NCBI GenBank assembly: GCA_002371615.1
Contig: DFGA01000012.1
Span: forward strand, 11,632-75,631
From: Lachnospiraceae bacterium UBA3762
Lineage (GTDB): Bacteria; Bacillota; Clostridia; Lachnospirales; Lachnospiraceae
Direction: 5' to 3'
DNA: 64,000 nucleotides
Shown: one piece after another, positions 53,114 to 61,741 of the stretch
Layout of the letters: the number at the start of each line of letters is the position of its first letter
How positions within the stretch are numbered: position 1 is the first letter of the stretch
Made by a program: the position numbers and the translations under genes
Notes under the pieces: model-generated
The model's database searches: none
What the model saw: the letters and a program-made list of their open reading frames with translations, nothing else
Told to the model about the DNA's origin: nothing

Positions 53114-54979
53114 TCAGTTTTTACCGGCAAGGAAAGAGAGAAAATCTTCTTCAGGAATCGGCTTCGAATAGTAAAAGCCTTGTATATACTCAACTCCCAT
53201 ATCCTGCATAACCATCATCTGCTCTTTTGTCTCGATTCCTTCGGCAACAACATCCATACCGATCTTATGGAGAATGTCAACCATACCTGTCAGCATATGT
53301 TTGGTCTTTTCATTGTTGAAGAAACTTCTGGTAAATGTATAGTCAAACTTGATAGTTTTAACAGGCATGTTTACAAAATAATCTATGTTGGAACGGCCTG
53401 TCCCGAAATCATCAAGCGAAAAGCTTACTTCTTTTTCGATAAGGCGCATCATATTACGGATCATAATGTCCCTGTTCTGAGCCGCAGCTGTTTCCGTTAT
53501 CTCAAGATTTATCCACTTGGGATCTATCTTATACTTCTCCATATAGTCAAAGATAAACTTAGCGGGATTTTCGTAGTCAAACTGTGCGGCGGAAACATTG
53601 ATCTCTATCTGATCGAGACCATACTTCTGAGCTTCACCCCTTGCAAGAAACTTACAAACTTTTTCAAATACTCTTATTCCGAGAGGAATGATCTGTCCGC
53701 TTTCTTCCGCAACCGGTATAAATTCCCCCGGCGGCACAATATCTCCATTCTCACGCCTTATACGCACAAGAGCTTCGGCCACATTAAAACGCGATTCCTT
53801 GACATTGTAAAAAGGCTGGTAGAATACCTCAACCCTGTCGTTTTTGAGTGCATCTTCGATCAGTTCTTTAGTCCTGTTCTGTCTTCTGAGTTTTAGTACC
53901 AATTCTTCATTGGCAATAACAATTTCCTGCTCACATTCAAGATATGTATGAAGGAAACGAAAGAACTCATCCGGTCCGCTCATCTCAAGGCTGTCAGGAA
54001 TCAGCAGATATGTTCCTTTTGCAGGAATATCAGTAACACCGTCTTTTTGCATTTTGATGTTTGCGGCTCTTTCAAACATTCTGTCCTTGTCATCGTAGAG
54101 CACACAGAACGTGTCATCGTCAATACGAAACGCCGGTTCCGGACCGAGCGCAACAAGTGCACGGGCAGTACGTATAACCGCATCCTGCTCCATGTTGTAA
54201 TCAACATAATTGGTCAGAAAGTGTATCTTGGCGGTGAACATAGAAAATCGTTTGCCGAATCTGTATTTGTCATGAACATATGCCGAAAGTGCGTTTGTAG
54301 TGAACAGGCCTGTGGATGAGTCAATGAATTCACTGGGATTTTCAAGCTGGATGTATAGGATCACCATACCGAAAGAAGATGCAAATCCAACAAGCAGAAG
54401 CTCCGGATCAATAAACTGTATGACAGCAGCAAGAAGCCATATACCCTGCCACAGAAGCATTGCCATGAATCTTCTGCCGGGCATCTGTTTTCTGTATGCT
54501 ATCGTTATGGTAATCGTAGCAAGAATATATATGGCTGACAGTGCATAGGCAACGGATGTGGATGGACCGTAAGAATACACTATACGTCCGTATGCCGTAA
54601 ACCCGATCGGGAATACGAGCATCAACACTTCACCGACTCCGAATATCAGATGCGAGAATACTCTTGCAACATTCGCCCATGTTCTGTCTTGCGGAAGCAA
54701 ACTTGTGGAGGCATATACATATCCGAAATATCCCTGCAGTACAAGAAGCATTATATAGAATTTACAGACAATACCTGTTATGAAAGGACTGAATCCGTGA
54801 AAAACGGACATATTGATCAGAATAACCGACAGGATATCAAATATAAGACATGCAAAGCACGCACAAATCGCGCGAAAGAAAAGTCTGCGATTCATCAGGT
54901 CAAGTTTCTTTTCTCGCAGGAACATGACTGTGATCGTAAATATGATAAACAATGCACAACATTGCAGTTCAACGTTCAT
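53114..54979 (-). CDS. Membrane EAL-domain cyclic-di-GMP phosphodiesterase
   Basis: The 621-residue protein has a seven-helix-like membrane region (about 5-215), a degenerate GGDEF region (about 225-345, with STGLFTTNALSAYVHD but no GGDEF signature) and a C-terminal EAL domain (about 375-620). The EAL catalytic set looks intact: EALVRIRRENGDIVPP, NLEITETAA, DDFGTGRSNIDYF, KFDYTFT and VAEGIETKEQ. It should hydrolyse c-di-GMP to pGpG. AGAGGA lies before ATG 54979. Stands alone. Confidence 0.93.
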   Translation of the reverse strand: MNVELQCCALFIIFTITVMFLREKKLDLMNRRLFFRAICACFACLIFDILSVILINMSVFHGFSPFITGIVCKFYIMLLVLQGYFGYVYASTSLLPQDRTWANVARVFSHLIFGVGEVLMLVFPIGFTAYGRIVYSYGPSTSVAYALSAIYILATITITIAYRKQMPGRRFMAMLLWQGIWLLAAVIQFIDPELLLVGFASSFGMVILYIQLENPSEFIDSSTGLFTTNALSAYVHDKYRFGKRFSMFTAKIHFLTNYVDYNMEQDAVIRTARALVALGPEPAFRIDDDTFCVLYDDKDRMFERAANIKMQKDGVTDIPAKGTYLLIPDSLEMSGPDEFFRFLHTYLECEQEIVIANEELVLKLRRQNRTKELIEDALKNDRVEVFYQPFYNVKESRFNVAEALVRIRRENGDIVPPGEFIPVAEESGQIIPLGIRVFEKVCKFLARGEAQKYGLDQIEINVSAAQFDYENPAKFIFDYMEKYKIDPKWINLEITETAAAQNRDIMIRNMMRLIEKEVSFSLDDFGTGRSNIDYFVNMPVKTIKFDYTFTRSFFNNEKTKHMLTGMVDILHKIGMDVVAEGIETKEQMMVMQDMGVEYIQGFYYSKPIPEEDFLSFLAGKN

Positions 54980-55025
54980 TCAGGGATCCTCTTGATTCGA
55001 TAAGTCCTTATATTATATAGAATCA

Positions 55026-55961
55026 TTACATACAAATCAAGAGACTCTCCTGGGGGTCTATCCATGATTTCTGCGGAACCTCATGCACTTTATCCCCATC
55101 CATGTAATTACCTATAAGAAACGGAGAGGCAGGATCGTGGAGTCTGTTCTGGGCATATATAACCGCCGGCTCTGCATTTGCATAGCAATACTTACAAAGG
55201 TGCATACAGGAATTATATGCTCCTATATCACAGGCAAGATAACAGGCGCACTCCGATCTTGCTTCCTTCTTCTTGGGAACGATCAATTTCTTTCCGATTG
55301 CCTTCTCGTAATCACTGATCTTCATACATCCGCTGCAGTCAGCCCCATACACTGCAAGTTCATTGCCTTCCGCACAAGGCTTCACGGTCATTTGGCATTC
55401 CTTTGCAATATTTATGATCTCTTTCCCGATCATTAAGCGGTCGGCTTGCGAAACCTCTCTTGCATCGGGAAAATTCTTTCTTACTTTCGGGTATAGATCA
55501 ATAAAGCTTATCACTACCGCTTTCGTATATCCCTTCAGATTTTCCGCTATCTGCCTAAAGGCCCTTAAATGATAGTCTGCCGTATATTTGTCGGACAGGA
55601 AAATCGGATCATATCTCCATACGATTGCATCTGCACCGACCATTCCGGATAATGTTTTAAAATCCTCTATAATTCCGTGCTTGTCCGGAACATTCGGTTC
55701 AATATCCCGTCCGTAAGGCGTAAGAGTTACAAACCAGTATTGCCCGAAATCTTTTATTAAATCCATGTACGGAAAAATGGGTGAGGGATTTTTGGTACAA
55801 AATCCTATCACATCCACAAGAGAAGGGTCCAGTCTGTATTTACTCACTTGGCTTGGATTGTAAGGGTTGCGGACACAGACAAAGCCTTCTTTAATTCTGC
55901 CCGCGAACCACTCGGCATAAAATGCCGGTATGTCAGTTCTTTGTCCGGTATTAATGATCAT
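55026..55961 (-). CDS. DUF1848 family protein
   Basis: The 311-residue protein matches DUF1848: TGQRTDIPAFYAEWFAGRI, VDVIGFCTKNPSPIFPYM, WRYDPIFLSDKYTADYHLRA and a Cys-rich C-terminal region (CSGCMKISDYEK, ECACYLACDIGAYNSCMHLC, KYCYANAE) suggestive of an iron-sulfur cluster, with similarity to SPL-like radical SAM proteins. The biochemical role is unknown. It lies 15 bases downstream of the LysR gene and may form an operon with it. Confidence 0.9.
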   Translation of the reverse strand: MIINTGQRTDIPAFYAEWFAGRIKEGFVCVRNPYNPSQVSKYRLDPSLVDVIGFCTKNPSPIFPYMDLIKDFGQYWFVTLTPYGRDIEPNVPDKHGIIEDFKTLSGMVGADAIVWRYDPIFLSDKYTADYHLRAFRQIAENLKGYTKAVVISFIDLYPKVRKNFPDAREVSQADRLMIGKEIINIAKECQMTVKPCAEGNELAVYGADCSGCMKISDYEKAIGKKLIVPKKKEARSECACYLACDIGAYNSCMHLCKYCYANAEPAVIYAQNRLHDPASPFLIGNYMDGDKVHEVPQKSWIDPQESLLICM

Positions 55962-55976
55962 AGATCAGTCTCAACT

Positions 55977-56852
55977 TCAGGAAATTTTTATAATATCCAC
56001 CAGGCTGCTGATTGCTTTACCTATATGCTTATCTTTGTGTATGAATATCTGTGAATAGATCTGGAAGTTCTTTCCTTTCCAATCCAGTTTTTTTAGCATT
56101 CCGTTTTTCATTTCCTTATCTGCAGTCATATCCGGAATAAAAGCAACTCCCAGGCCGTTAGACGCAAATTGCTTCAGCACTTCCTTGCTGCTTGTTTCAA
56201 GAAATGTATTGGGATCAACACCGCATTTTGACAGATCGGAAAGAAGCATCTGTCTGAAGCTGCAATTGTGATCTGTTAAAAGCAAAGGATAACCCTCCAA
56301 ATCCTTTTCTTTAATTTTTTTCCCAACCAGCGGATGATCCGGAGAGACAAAGAAGCTAAGTGCTTCTTCTTTCTTATACAGCATAGTGAGTCTTTCATCT
56401 TCCATTTCGGGATTCAGTGTGTATACCAAATCCAACTCACCTTTTTGCAGCATATCCGGGAATGTATCATGTGTGATAAATGTAAGCTGAATCTCTATAC
56501 CCGGAACTCTTTTATTATATTCCATCAGAAACTCAGGAATGCGATTGTAACATAACGACTCGGATACACCTATCTTCAAAACGCCTGTCGGTTCTTCCTC
56601 ATCTGATACCTCAAGATGGATTTCCCTTTCCAGTTGAAGAATTTTTTCTGCATACGCAATAAGTCTTTTCCCCTGCGGAGTAGGTATGATCGTCTTACCC
56701 AGTCTGTCAAAAAGCTGACAGTCAAGTTCATCTTCCAATTGCTTAATCTGGGTTGTTACCGTAGACTGCGCATACCCAAGACTGTTAGCTGCCGCCGAGA
56801 AGCTGCCTTGTTCCGTGATTTTCAAAAATGTATTTAACTGTGTGATCGTCAT
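55977..56852 (-). CDS. LysR family transcriptional regulator
   Basis: The 291-residue protein has an N-terminal winged HTH (ITQLNTFLKITEQGSFSAAA, SLGYAQSTVTTQIKQLEDEL) and a substrate-binding effector domain (about 90-290: VLKIGVSESLCYNRIPEFL, LVYTLNPEMED). It closely fits the CynR/CysB-like general LysR layout; the effector is unknown. It is divergent from the DinB-like gene and may regulate it, itself or DUF1848. Confidence 0.93.
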   Translation of the reverse strand: MTITQLNTFLKITEQGSFSAAANSLGYAQSTVTTQIKQLEDELDCQLFDRLGKTIIPTPQGKRLIAYAEKILQLEREIHLEVSDEEEPTGVLKIGVSESLCYNRIPEFLMEYNKRVPGIEIQLTFITHDTFPDMLQKGELDLVYTLNPEMEDERLTMLYKKEEALSFFVSPDHPLVGKKIKEKDLEGYPLLLTDHNCSFRQMLLSDLSKCGVDPNTFLETSSKEVLKQFASNGLGVAFIPDMTADKEMKNGMLKKLDWKGKNFQIYSQIFIHKDKHIGKAISSLVDIIKIS

Positions 56853-56903
56853 ACTACGGTTCCTTCAACACACAAAGATTATTATTCAGAAATTTCGAAT
56901 GTT

Positions 56904-56933
56904 AATATCATTTATTTCAATTTTACTGATATT
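56904..56933. promoter_or_regulatory. Inverted repeat in the LysR/DinB-like divergent region
   Basis: AATATCA (56904-56910) and TGATATT (56927-56933) form an inverted repeat separated by 16 bases. Its position between divergent genes suits a LysR binding region. Confidence 0.4.
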
Positions 56934-56989
56934 GATTTTGAGGTTATTATACGTTTAGAAACAATATGATGCAATAGGAGGAATCACAA

Positions 56990-57508
56990 ATGAATGAGTT
57001 ATGTATGATCATCAAAGATACGGTATTGCCGAATTTCCTGAATATCAGAACTTCTATACGGGCATACGACCGTGATGCCGATTGCCTTGGTGCGCCTTGC
57101 TGGCGCTGGGCATATCACGCACTGCACTCTGCTGACAAATGGTTTATCAACCCTTTTGATTATGAAGAACCTCCCTTCCATGTAGAAGGATTGGATAATC
57201 CCGATAATCCGTGCAATGTTATACTTTCGGATGAGGAGCTGCTTTCTTATCTTGATTCGATCGAAAAAAAGACTCTTGATTACCTGGATACCCTGACAGA
57301 CCAAATGCTTTACGAAAAGCCGCCAAAGTGTAAATACACCCGTTTAGAACTTGTGCTTCGACAATACAGACACCTGTCCTTCCATACCGGTATGCTAAAC
57401 GGACAGACCGCTCTTTCCACCGGAAAGTTCCCTATGTGGGTATCGGAAACCGACCAGTATCTGGACGATGGTATCCTATACGGAAGATATCGTAAATATC
57501 GTGTATAA
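56990..57508 (+). CDS. DinB-like protein
   Basis: The 172-residue soluble protein has the DinB/YfiT four-helix pattern with His residues at likely metal positions (WRWAYHALHSADKW near 38-51; YRHLSFHTGMLNGQ near 129-142). DinB-like proteins are metal-binding thiol-transferase or hydrolase relatives. AGGAGG lies seven to eight bases before ATG 56990. It ends one base before the opposing ICMT-like gene. Assignment rests on motif layout only. Confidence 0.7.
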   Translation: MNELCMIIKDTVLPNFLNIRTSIRAYDRDADCLGAPCWRWAYHALHSADKWFINPFDYEEPPFHVEGLDNPDNPCNVILSDEELLSYLDSIEKKTLDYLDTLTDQMLYEKPPKCKYTRLELVLRQYRHLSFHTGMLNGQTALSTGKFPMWVSETDQYLDDGILYGRYRKYRV

Positions 57509-58180
57509 CTACCATATAAACGGCACTACCTTCCGCTTTACTTTATTCTTGTACTCTGCATAACCGGGGAGGCCGTCCTCCAACACCTTTTCTTCGTTTC
57601 CTATCCGCTTGGCAATGATAGGAATGTATGCAAGCGTTATAACAAATGAGATGATGGAACCGAGTACTAAAGGCATCGCCAAAAACAGAAGCAAGGTGCT
57701 CATATACATCGGATGTCGTACAACTCCGTATAACCCCGTATCTATCACCTTCTGATCCTTCTGCACCTCAACCGTCCTTGAAAGATATGCATTTTCTCTC
57801 AATACCTCAGCATAAAGTGCATACGCTGCAAGAAAGATGATGGCACCCGCATATGAGACCCACTCCGGAAGCACGATCCAGCCAAACCGGAAATTAAGTC
57901 CCGCAACCACAAATGCCGCAAGAAACATAATTCCGCTCAGCATAATCACGGTTTTCTGCTCTGTTTCTTCTTCCTTTACATTGAGTCTCTTACGCAATAG
58001 TTCCGGACTCTTCTTCATCATAATAAGCCCGGCTATAAACATGGGGACAAACAATATCCCTATTAACAGCCAGCCCTGCCAATACATAAATGAACCTGCC
58101 GGAAGAAAAATCAGAACTCCCACCATAACGAGTCCGATTATAAACTTAGTGATTGCCTGACAAAACAGCTTTGCATCCAT
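57509..58180 (-). CDS. Isoprenylcysteine carboxyl methyltransferase-like membrane protein
   Basis: The 223-residue protein has five hydrophobic segments and the C-terminal ICMT/PEMT signature: GLYGVVRHPMYMSTLLLF, EEKVLEDGLPGYAEYKNKVK. The family uses S-adenosylmethionine to methylate lipid-like or unknown substrates in bacteria. Its start is 31 bases after the XRE regulator stop. Confidence 0.85.
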   Translation of the reverse strand: MDAKLFCQAITKFIIGLVMVGVLIFLPAGSFMYWQGWLLIGILFVPMFIAGLIMMKKSPELLRKRLNVKEEETEQKTVIMLSGIMFLAAFVVAGLNFRFGWIVLPEWVSYAGAIIFLAAYALYAEVLRENAYLSRTVEVQKDQKVIDTGLYGVVRHPMYMSTLLLFLAMPLVLGSIISFVITLAYIPIIAKRIGNEEKVLEDGLPGYAEYKNKVKRKVVPFIW

Positions 58181-58210
58181 ACGCTATTCCCTTCTATCCC
58201 CTACGCTGGA

Positions 58211-58825
58211 TTAATCTTCTTTTGTTAAAACTTTTTTCTGCCAGCTTCTTTTCCCACACTCAGGACATTTCATGTATCTTGTCCTTCCCATATGCATAGC
58301 AAGATTTGTCTGCCAATAGGTGGGTACATACCTGTGATGACAATGCTGACATTCATAATATCCAGCCTTTTGCTCAATGCCAACAGCGATAAAAGCGACC
58401 GTAAATATCATCACAAAAACGAATACGATAAGTACGATTCGCAGCCAAACCGGCATCTCTATATATGAAGCTACAAACGCCATGACCAGCCCGGCAATTA
58501 CGGTCGGAAACGAAATCCAGTATTCCGTCCTAAGCATCTGTCTGTTCTTTTCTTCAACCTCTCGTTTCATTGCCAGCAGGTTTTCTTCTGCCCGCTTATC
58601 ATAAGATTCTGCCATGATTCTTTCGCCCGACAGGAGCTCGTTGACATTAATTTTCAGAAGCCTGCACAATTCCAGCATAATCCCGGAATCCGGCAGCGAC
58701 TTTCCGGTCTCCCACTTCGAAACAGCCCGGTCACTGATTCCGAGTCTCTCCGCAAGGACAGCCTGCGTCATGCCCTGTTCCTTACGACAGGTTGCTATGA
58801 ATTTTCCGATTTTGTTTTGATCCAT
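58211..58825 (-). CDS. XRE-type regulator with membrane helices and zinc ribbon
   Basis: From ATG 58825 (AAAGGAGG eight bases upstream; GTG 58834 overlaps that site) the product has 204 residues. The N-terminus is a Cro/C1 HTH (IATCRKEQGMTQAVLAERLG, ISDRAVSKWETGKSLPD). Two hydrophobic helices lie at about 105-150, and a zinc-ribbon-like C-terminus with CQHC and CPEC follows. Membrane-linked XRE regulators of this kind are common in Clostridia; signal and target are unknown. Probably co-transcribed with the ICMT-like gene. Confidence 0.88.
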   Translation of the reverse strand: MDQNKIGKFIATCRKEQGMTQAVLAERLGISDRAVSKWETGKSLPDSGIMLELCRLLKINVNELLSGERIMAESYDKRAEENLLAMKREVEEKNRQMLRTEYWISFPTVIAGLVMAFVASYIEMPVWLRIVLIVFVFVMIFTVAFIAVGIEQKAGYYECQHCHHRYVPTYWQTNLAMHMGRTRYMKCPECGKRSWQKKVLTKED

Positions 58826-58952
58826 ATCGGGCACCTCCTTTCATAGCCCAGCATAACCAAAAATACTGTGGTTTGACACGAACTACAGGTTGATTTCATA
58901 CAACTCTACCTCTGGTTGAGTCCCCAGCCTAAGGCATTCTTGGTTTCATTGA

Positions 58953-59399
58953 TTACTTATCCATCCCTATCCACTGTATGAAAGCTGTCTTATCACTGCT
59001 GTTATATCCGGCATGCTCATAAAAATGCAGCGTCTCAGGTTTCTTTGACCCGGTAAGGAGCATCATTTTATAACAATTCTCCTGCTCAGCTATTTTCTTA
59101 GCAAAATCCAGACATTCCGTCGCATAACCTTTTCCACGATGATCTGCATGTGTCACCACATTCTCGACAAATGCGTACGGTCTCATGTTTCTGGTCAGAT
59201 TTGGTATGATCACGCACACGCATGATGAAACTATCTTTCCCTCAACTTCACAAACAATCAGATGATGATTCTGATCTCCAATTATCCGCTCCCACGTTTC
59301 TTCAAGGTGACTATTCATTTCCGGAATGCTGTCTTCATGTAAATACAGATACAATTCAAGCAGCTCGGTTAAATCTTCTCTTTTCGCTTCACGGATCAT
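58953..59399 (-). CDS. GNAT family N-acetyltransferase
   Basis: The 148-residue protein is a compact GNAT: IREAKREDLTELLELYLYLH, VENVVTHADHRGKGYATECL with the acetyl-CoA pyrophosphate loop, and HFYEHAGYNSSDKTAF. Substrate unknown. Its ATG overlaps the stop of the KilA-N remnant by four bases. Confidence 0.92.
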   Translation of the reverse strand: MIREAKREDLTELLELYLYLHEDSIPEMNSHLEETWERIIGDQNHHLIVCEVEGKIVSSCVCVIIPNLTRNMRPYAFVENVVTHADHRGKGYATECLDFAKKIAEQENCYKMMLLTGSKKPETLHFYEHAGYNSSDKTAFIQWIGMDK

Positions 59400-59803
59400 A
59401 GTGTGTACAACTCTCCCATAAAATACTGTTCCTGAAAACTGATGGCCTCCAAAATTTCCTCTCCCGTCGATTCAATCAATCTCTTTGGAGTCATAACGAA
59501 TCCGTTATCACCAGCCTCTTTTTTAATTGCCTCGAATTCGAGGCAATTAAAATACTGATTATGCAATGCCTCCCATAGGCCAATAAAGGATATTACACTT
59601 CTGTTTCGCATCCAGTTTTGTATAACATATCCCGGATACTCTCCTTCCCTTTTCTTCGCTATGTCGGTTAATGATATAAACTCATTCTCATAGTCTCTTG
59701 TATAAATGCCTACTTCAATCTTACTTCTTCTATTTCTTCTCCTGCAATTCTTCCCACATACTCTGAACCAGCTCACACAGGAACTCCCGATTATCAACAT
59801 CAT
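59396..59803 (-). pseudogene. KilA-N domain protein remnant
   Basis: The frame contains the first half of a KilA-N domain (KIEVGIYTRDYENEFISLTD, QNWMRNRSVISFIGLWEALH, FEAIKKEAGDNGFVMTPKRL). KilA-N proteins are usually about 270 residues and phage or mobile-element linked. Here the domain stops after RLIEST and continues with an unrelated tail of about 25 residues. The only ATG start lies inside the upstream TfoX-N gene, giving a 25-residue nonsense-like N-terminus with no good ribosome binding site; the conserved part has no start codon of its own. I read it as a decayed, truncated copy, although a short protein may still be made. Confidence 0.7.
59521..59552. repeat. Perfect 32-bp palindrome inside the KilA-N remnant
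   Basis: TTTTAATTGCCTCGAA (59521-59536) is followed directly by its exact reverse complement (59537-59552), with no loop. It encodes part of the conserved YFNCLEFEAIKK stretch, so it is not an obvious insertion. Confidence 0.9.
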
Positions 59804-60086
59804 CGACCATAAGCATCTCCTTCGGTCTACGCTCCGCTCCGGTCGGTGCTAAACGCGTGCCACTGGCACGCAGCACCCCGTCATAAGGCAATTCCAGCTC
59901 TGCATCCGGCATCAGCTTCACCGCCGCCTGAACTGGCTTTACAAGAAGCCTGTCATCATGTATTCCACCAAACACCTTTCCTCGATAATAAAGGATGTAT
60001 TCTCCCATCATCGCCCTACTGCTGACTTCATCCAATTCTGATAATTGCTCCAGGACAAAGTCCAGATACTCTTTCGTTGATGCCAT
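59730..60086 (-). CDS. TfoX N-terminal domain protein with in-frame palindromic insertion
   Basis: The 118-residue protein matches TfoX/Sxy N-terminal domain: ASTKEYLDFVLEQLSELDEV, SRAMMGEYILYYRGKVFGGI and KEMLMVDDVDNREFLCELVQ. Relatives run from LPY-(P/E/D)-G almost directly into (A/P)KEMLMVD; here about 19 extra residues (GVLRASGTRLAPTGAERRP) stand between, encoded by palindromic repeat copy 1 in frame. The function of such single-domain proteins is unknown. Upstream by 11 bases is the YoaP-like GNAT gene. Confidence 0.85.
   Translation of the reverse strand: MASTKEYLDFVLEQLSELDEVSSRAMMGEYILYYRGKVFGGIHDDRLLVKPVQAAVKLMPDAELELPYDGVLRASGTRLAPTGAERRPKEMLMVDDVDNREFLCELVQSMWEELQEKK
59845..59877 (-). 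repeat. Coding palindromic element, copy 1 (inside the TfoX-N gene)
   Basis: Outer arms GGTGCT/AGCACC, AAAC bulge, inner arms GCGTGCC/GGCACGC, loop ACT. Preceded on the plus strand by CTCCGGTC-type sequence shared with copy 2. In frame with the host gene. Confidence 0.82.
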
Positions 60087-60097
60087 GTCGATTCCTC

Positions 60098-60844
60098 CTA
60101 TCCATTGACCAGCTTTAAGAACTTCTTATCGTTCATCTGCTCATTTGTAACATATTGCCCATCATGAAACAGAGCATAATTCGTGATCGGAGTAGGAGCA
60201 TTCTGTGCTTCATCCCTGCTTTCTATATGAATCGCCCGGAACGGAATAGCATTCTCTTTAGCCGTCTGTTCCAGAATCGGAACATACTTTGCATTAAAAG
60301 GACATTGGCTCGTATAATACAAAACATATCCCTTTTCTTCTATATGCGGATGTTTGGCACATTCTTTGAATCGTGGTGTGTCCGCTTTCTTATCAAACGG
60401 CAAATACCAGAGCCCGATACCGTTATCTGCCTCATCAGAGACGGCAAAGCCCTTATATTTCAGAAATTTCGGATCAGCCAGGAACGGCTTTTTCTTAGCT
60501 GCACATAAAATGCAAAGCCCCTTCTTGCCTTTTCCTTTACTATCCTCGATACAGGCAGTAAGCAGATCCGTGGAATAGCCATGCCCTTTGAAAGATCCGG
60601 ACACCCACAAACAATCAATGTACATATACCCTTCCGCCTCTATAGGAACCCAGGCGTATTCCGCAGGGATATATTCGATAAAGCACTTTCCTCGCTCCAC
60701 ACTCTTCAGAAAAACAAGACCTTCATCAAACCTGTCAGCCAGCCAGGCTTTCTTTGAAGACACCTGTACATCCTTATTGTTGGAAATAGCGCAGCAAATG
60801 TGTTCCTCTTCCAGATTATCCTTAGTGACTCTGATATACTCCAT
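60098..60844 (-). CDS. GNAT acetyltransferase with YoaP-like C-terminal domain
   Basis: The 248-residue protein has an N-terminal GNAT domain (about 1-140: YIDCLWVSGSFKGHGYSTDL and LLTACIEDSKGKGKKGL) and a C-terminal YoaP-like domain (about 165-245: GYVLYYTSQCPFNAKYVPIL, HIESRDEAQNAPTPITNYAL), possibly thioredoxin-like with a single Cys. Substrate unknown. It is downstream of the radical SAM gene by 18 bases. Confidence 0.88.
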   Translation of the reverse strand: MEYIRVTKDNLEEEHICCAISNNKDVQVSSKKAWLADRFDEGLVFLKSVERGKCFIEYIPAEYAWVPIEAEGYMYIDCLWVSGSFKGHGYSTDLLTACIEDSKGKGKKGLCILCAAKKKPFLADPKFLKYKGFAVSDEADNGIGLWYLPFDKKADTPRFKECAKHPHIEEKGYVLYYTSQCPFNAKYVPILEQTAKENAIPFRAIHIESRDEAQNAPTPITNYALFHDGQYVTNEQMNDKKFLKLVNG

Positions 60845-60861
60845 ATGTTCAGCCTCCCTTT

Positions 60862-61740
60862 TTATAAGTCAAATATACTCATCTGCGGATACTTATCCGG
60901 CAGTTCCTGCATAAATCCGAAGCACTCATCCGGAGTTGACAGGATTCCATTGTCCTTACAGATTCTCTGGAATAGACCCATCAATTCTTTTGCATTCGGG
61001 CTTGGCAGTTCATACGCATTTCCATACCGTCTGATGTAGCGTTCTTTCATTCCCGGAAAATACTTATCAAGCGCTGCATAATAATATTCCCGGTCGCCGT
61101 CTCTAAGCGTCAGCCCCATTCCAAAATCTATAATTCCTTTTACTCCAACCCGAACGCATTCATTCAGTATCGCCGTAATATTATCCTCTGTATCATTGAT
61201 AAATGGCAGAATCGGCGTAATCCAGACAATCGTTGGAATATCATTCTTACGCATTTCTTCCAGCACTTCAATCCGTCTTTTTGTATTGCAGACATTCGGT
61301 TCCAATATCCGGCACAGGTCATCATCGTAAGTGGTAAGAGTCATCTGCACCACACATTTTGTAGACTTGTTAATCTCTGATAGTAAATCAATATCCCGAA
61401 GTATACGGTCAGATTTGGTCTGAATAGCTACTCCAAAACCATTATCCAAAATAATCTCCAGGCATCGCCTTGTCAGCCTTAAGTTTTCTTCACAGTGCAT
61501 ATACGGATCTGACATCGCGCCTGTTCCGATCATGCACTTTTTCCTCTTCGCCTTCAGTGACTTTTCCAGGAGCTCAGGTGCATTCTGTTTTACCTCAATA
61601 TCTTCAAAGGGATGCGTGAACTGATAACACCTGCTCCTACTGTCACAGTAAATACAACCGTGAGTACATCCACGGTAAATATTCATTCCAAAGTATCCGC
61701 CACTACCGGTCAGTATTCCTTTTGCATTAACAAAATGCAT
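60862..61740 (-). CDS. Radical SAM protein, SPL-like
   Basis: The 292-residue protein has the radical SAM cluster motif CTHGCIYCD (25-33, CxxxCxxC), then GTGAMSDPYMHCEENLRLTR and ITPILPFINDTEDN. It resembles the SPL/Rv2578c-like radical SAM family of DNA-lesion or unknown function. Its ATG immediately follows the stop of the GyrI-like gene (one base apart), and its ribosome binding site CGGAGA lies inside that gene's repeat-derived tail. Confidence 0.9.
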   Translation of the reverse strand: MHFVNAKGILTGSGGYFGMNIYRGCTHGCIYCDSRSRCYQFTHPFEDIEVKQNAPELLEKSLKAKRKKCMIGTGAMSDPYMHCEENLRLTRRCLEIILDNGFGVAIQTKSDRILRDIDLLSEINKSTKCVVQMTLTTYDDDLCRILEPNVCNTKRRIEVLEEMRKNDIPTIVWITPILPFINDTEDNITAILNECVRVGVKGIIDFGMGLTLRDGDREYYYAALDKYFPGMKERYIRRYGNAYELPSPNAKELMGLFQRICKDNGILSTPDECFGFMQELPDKYPQMSIFDL

Positions 61741-61741
61741 A

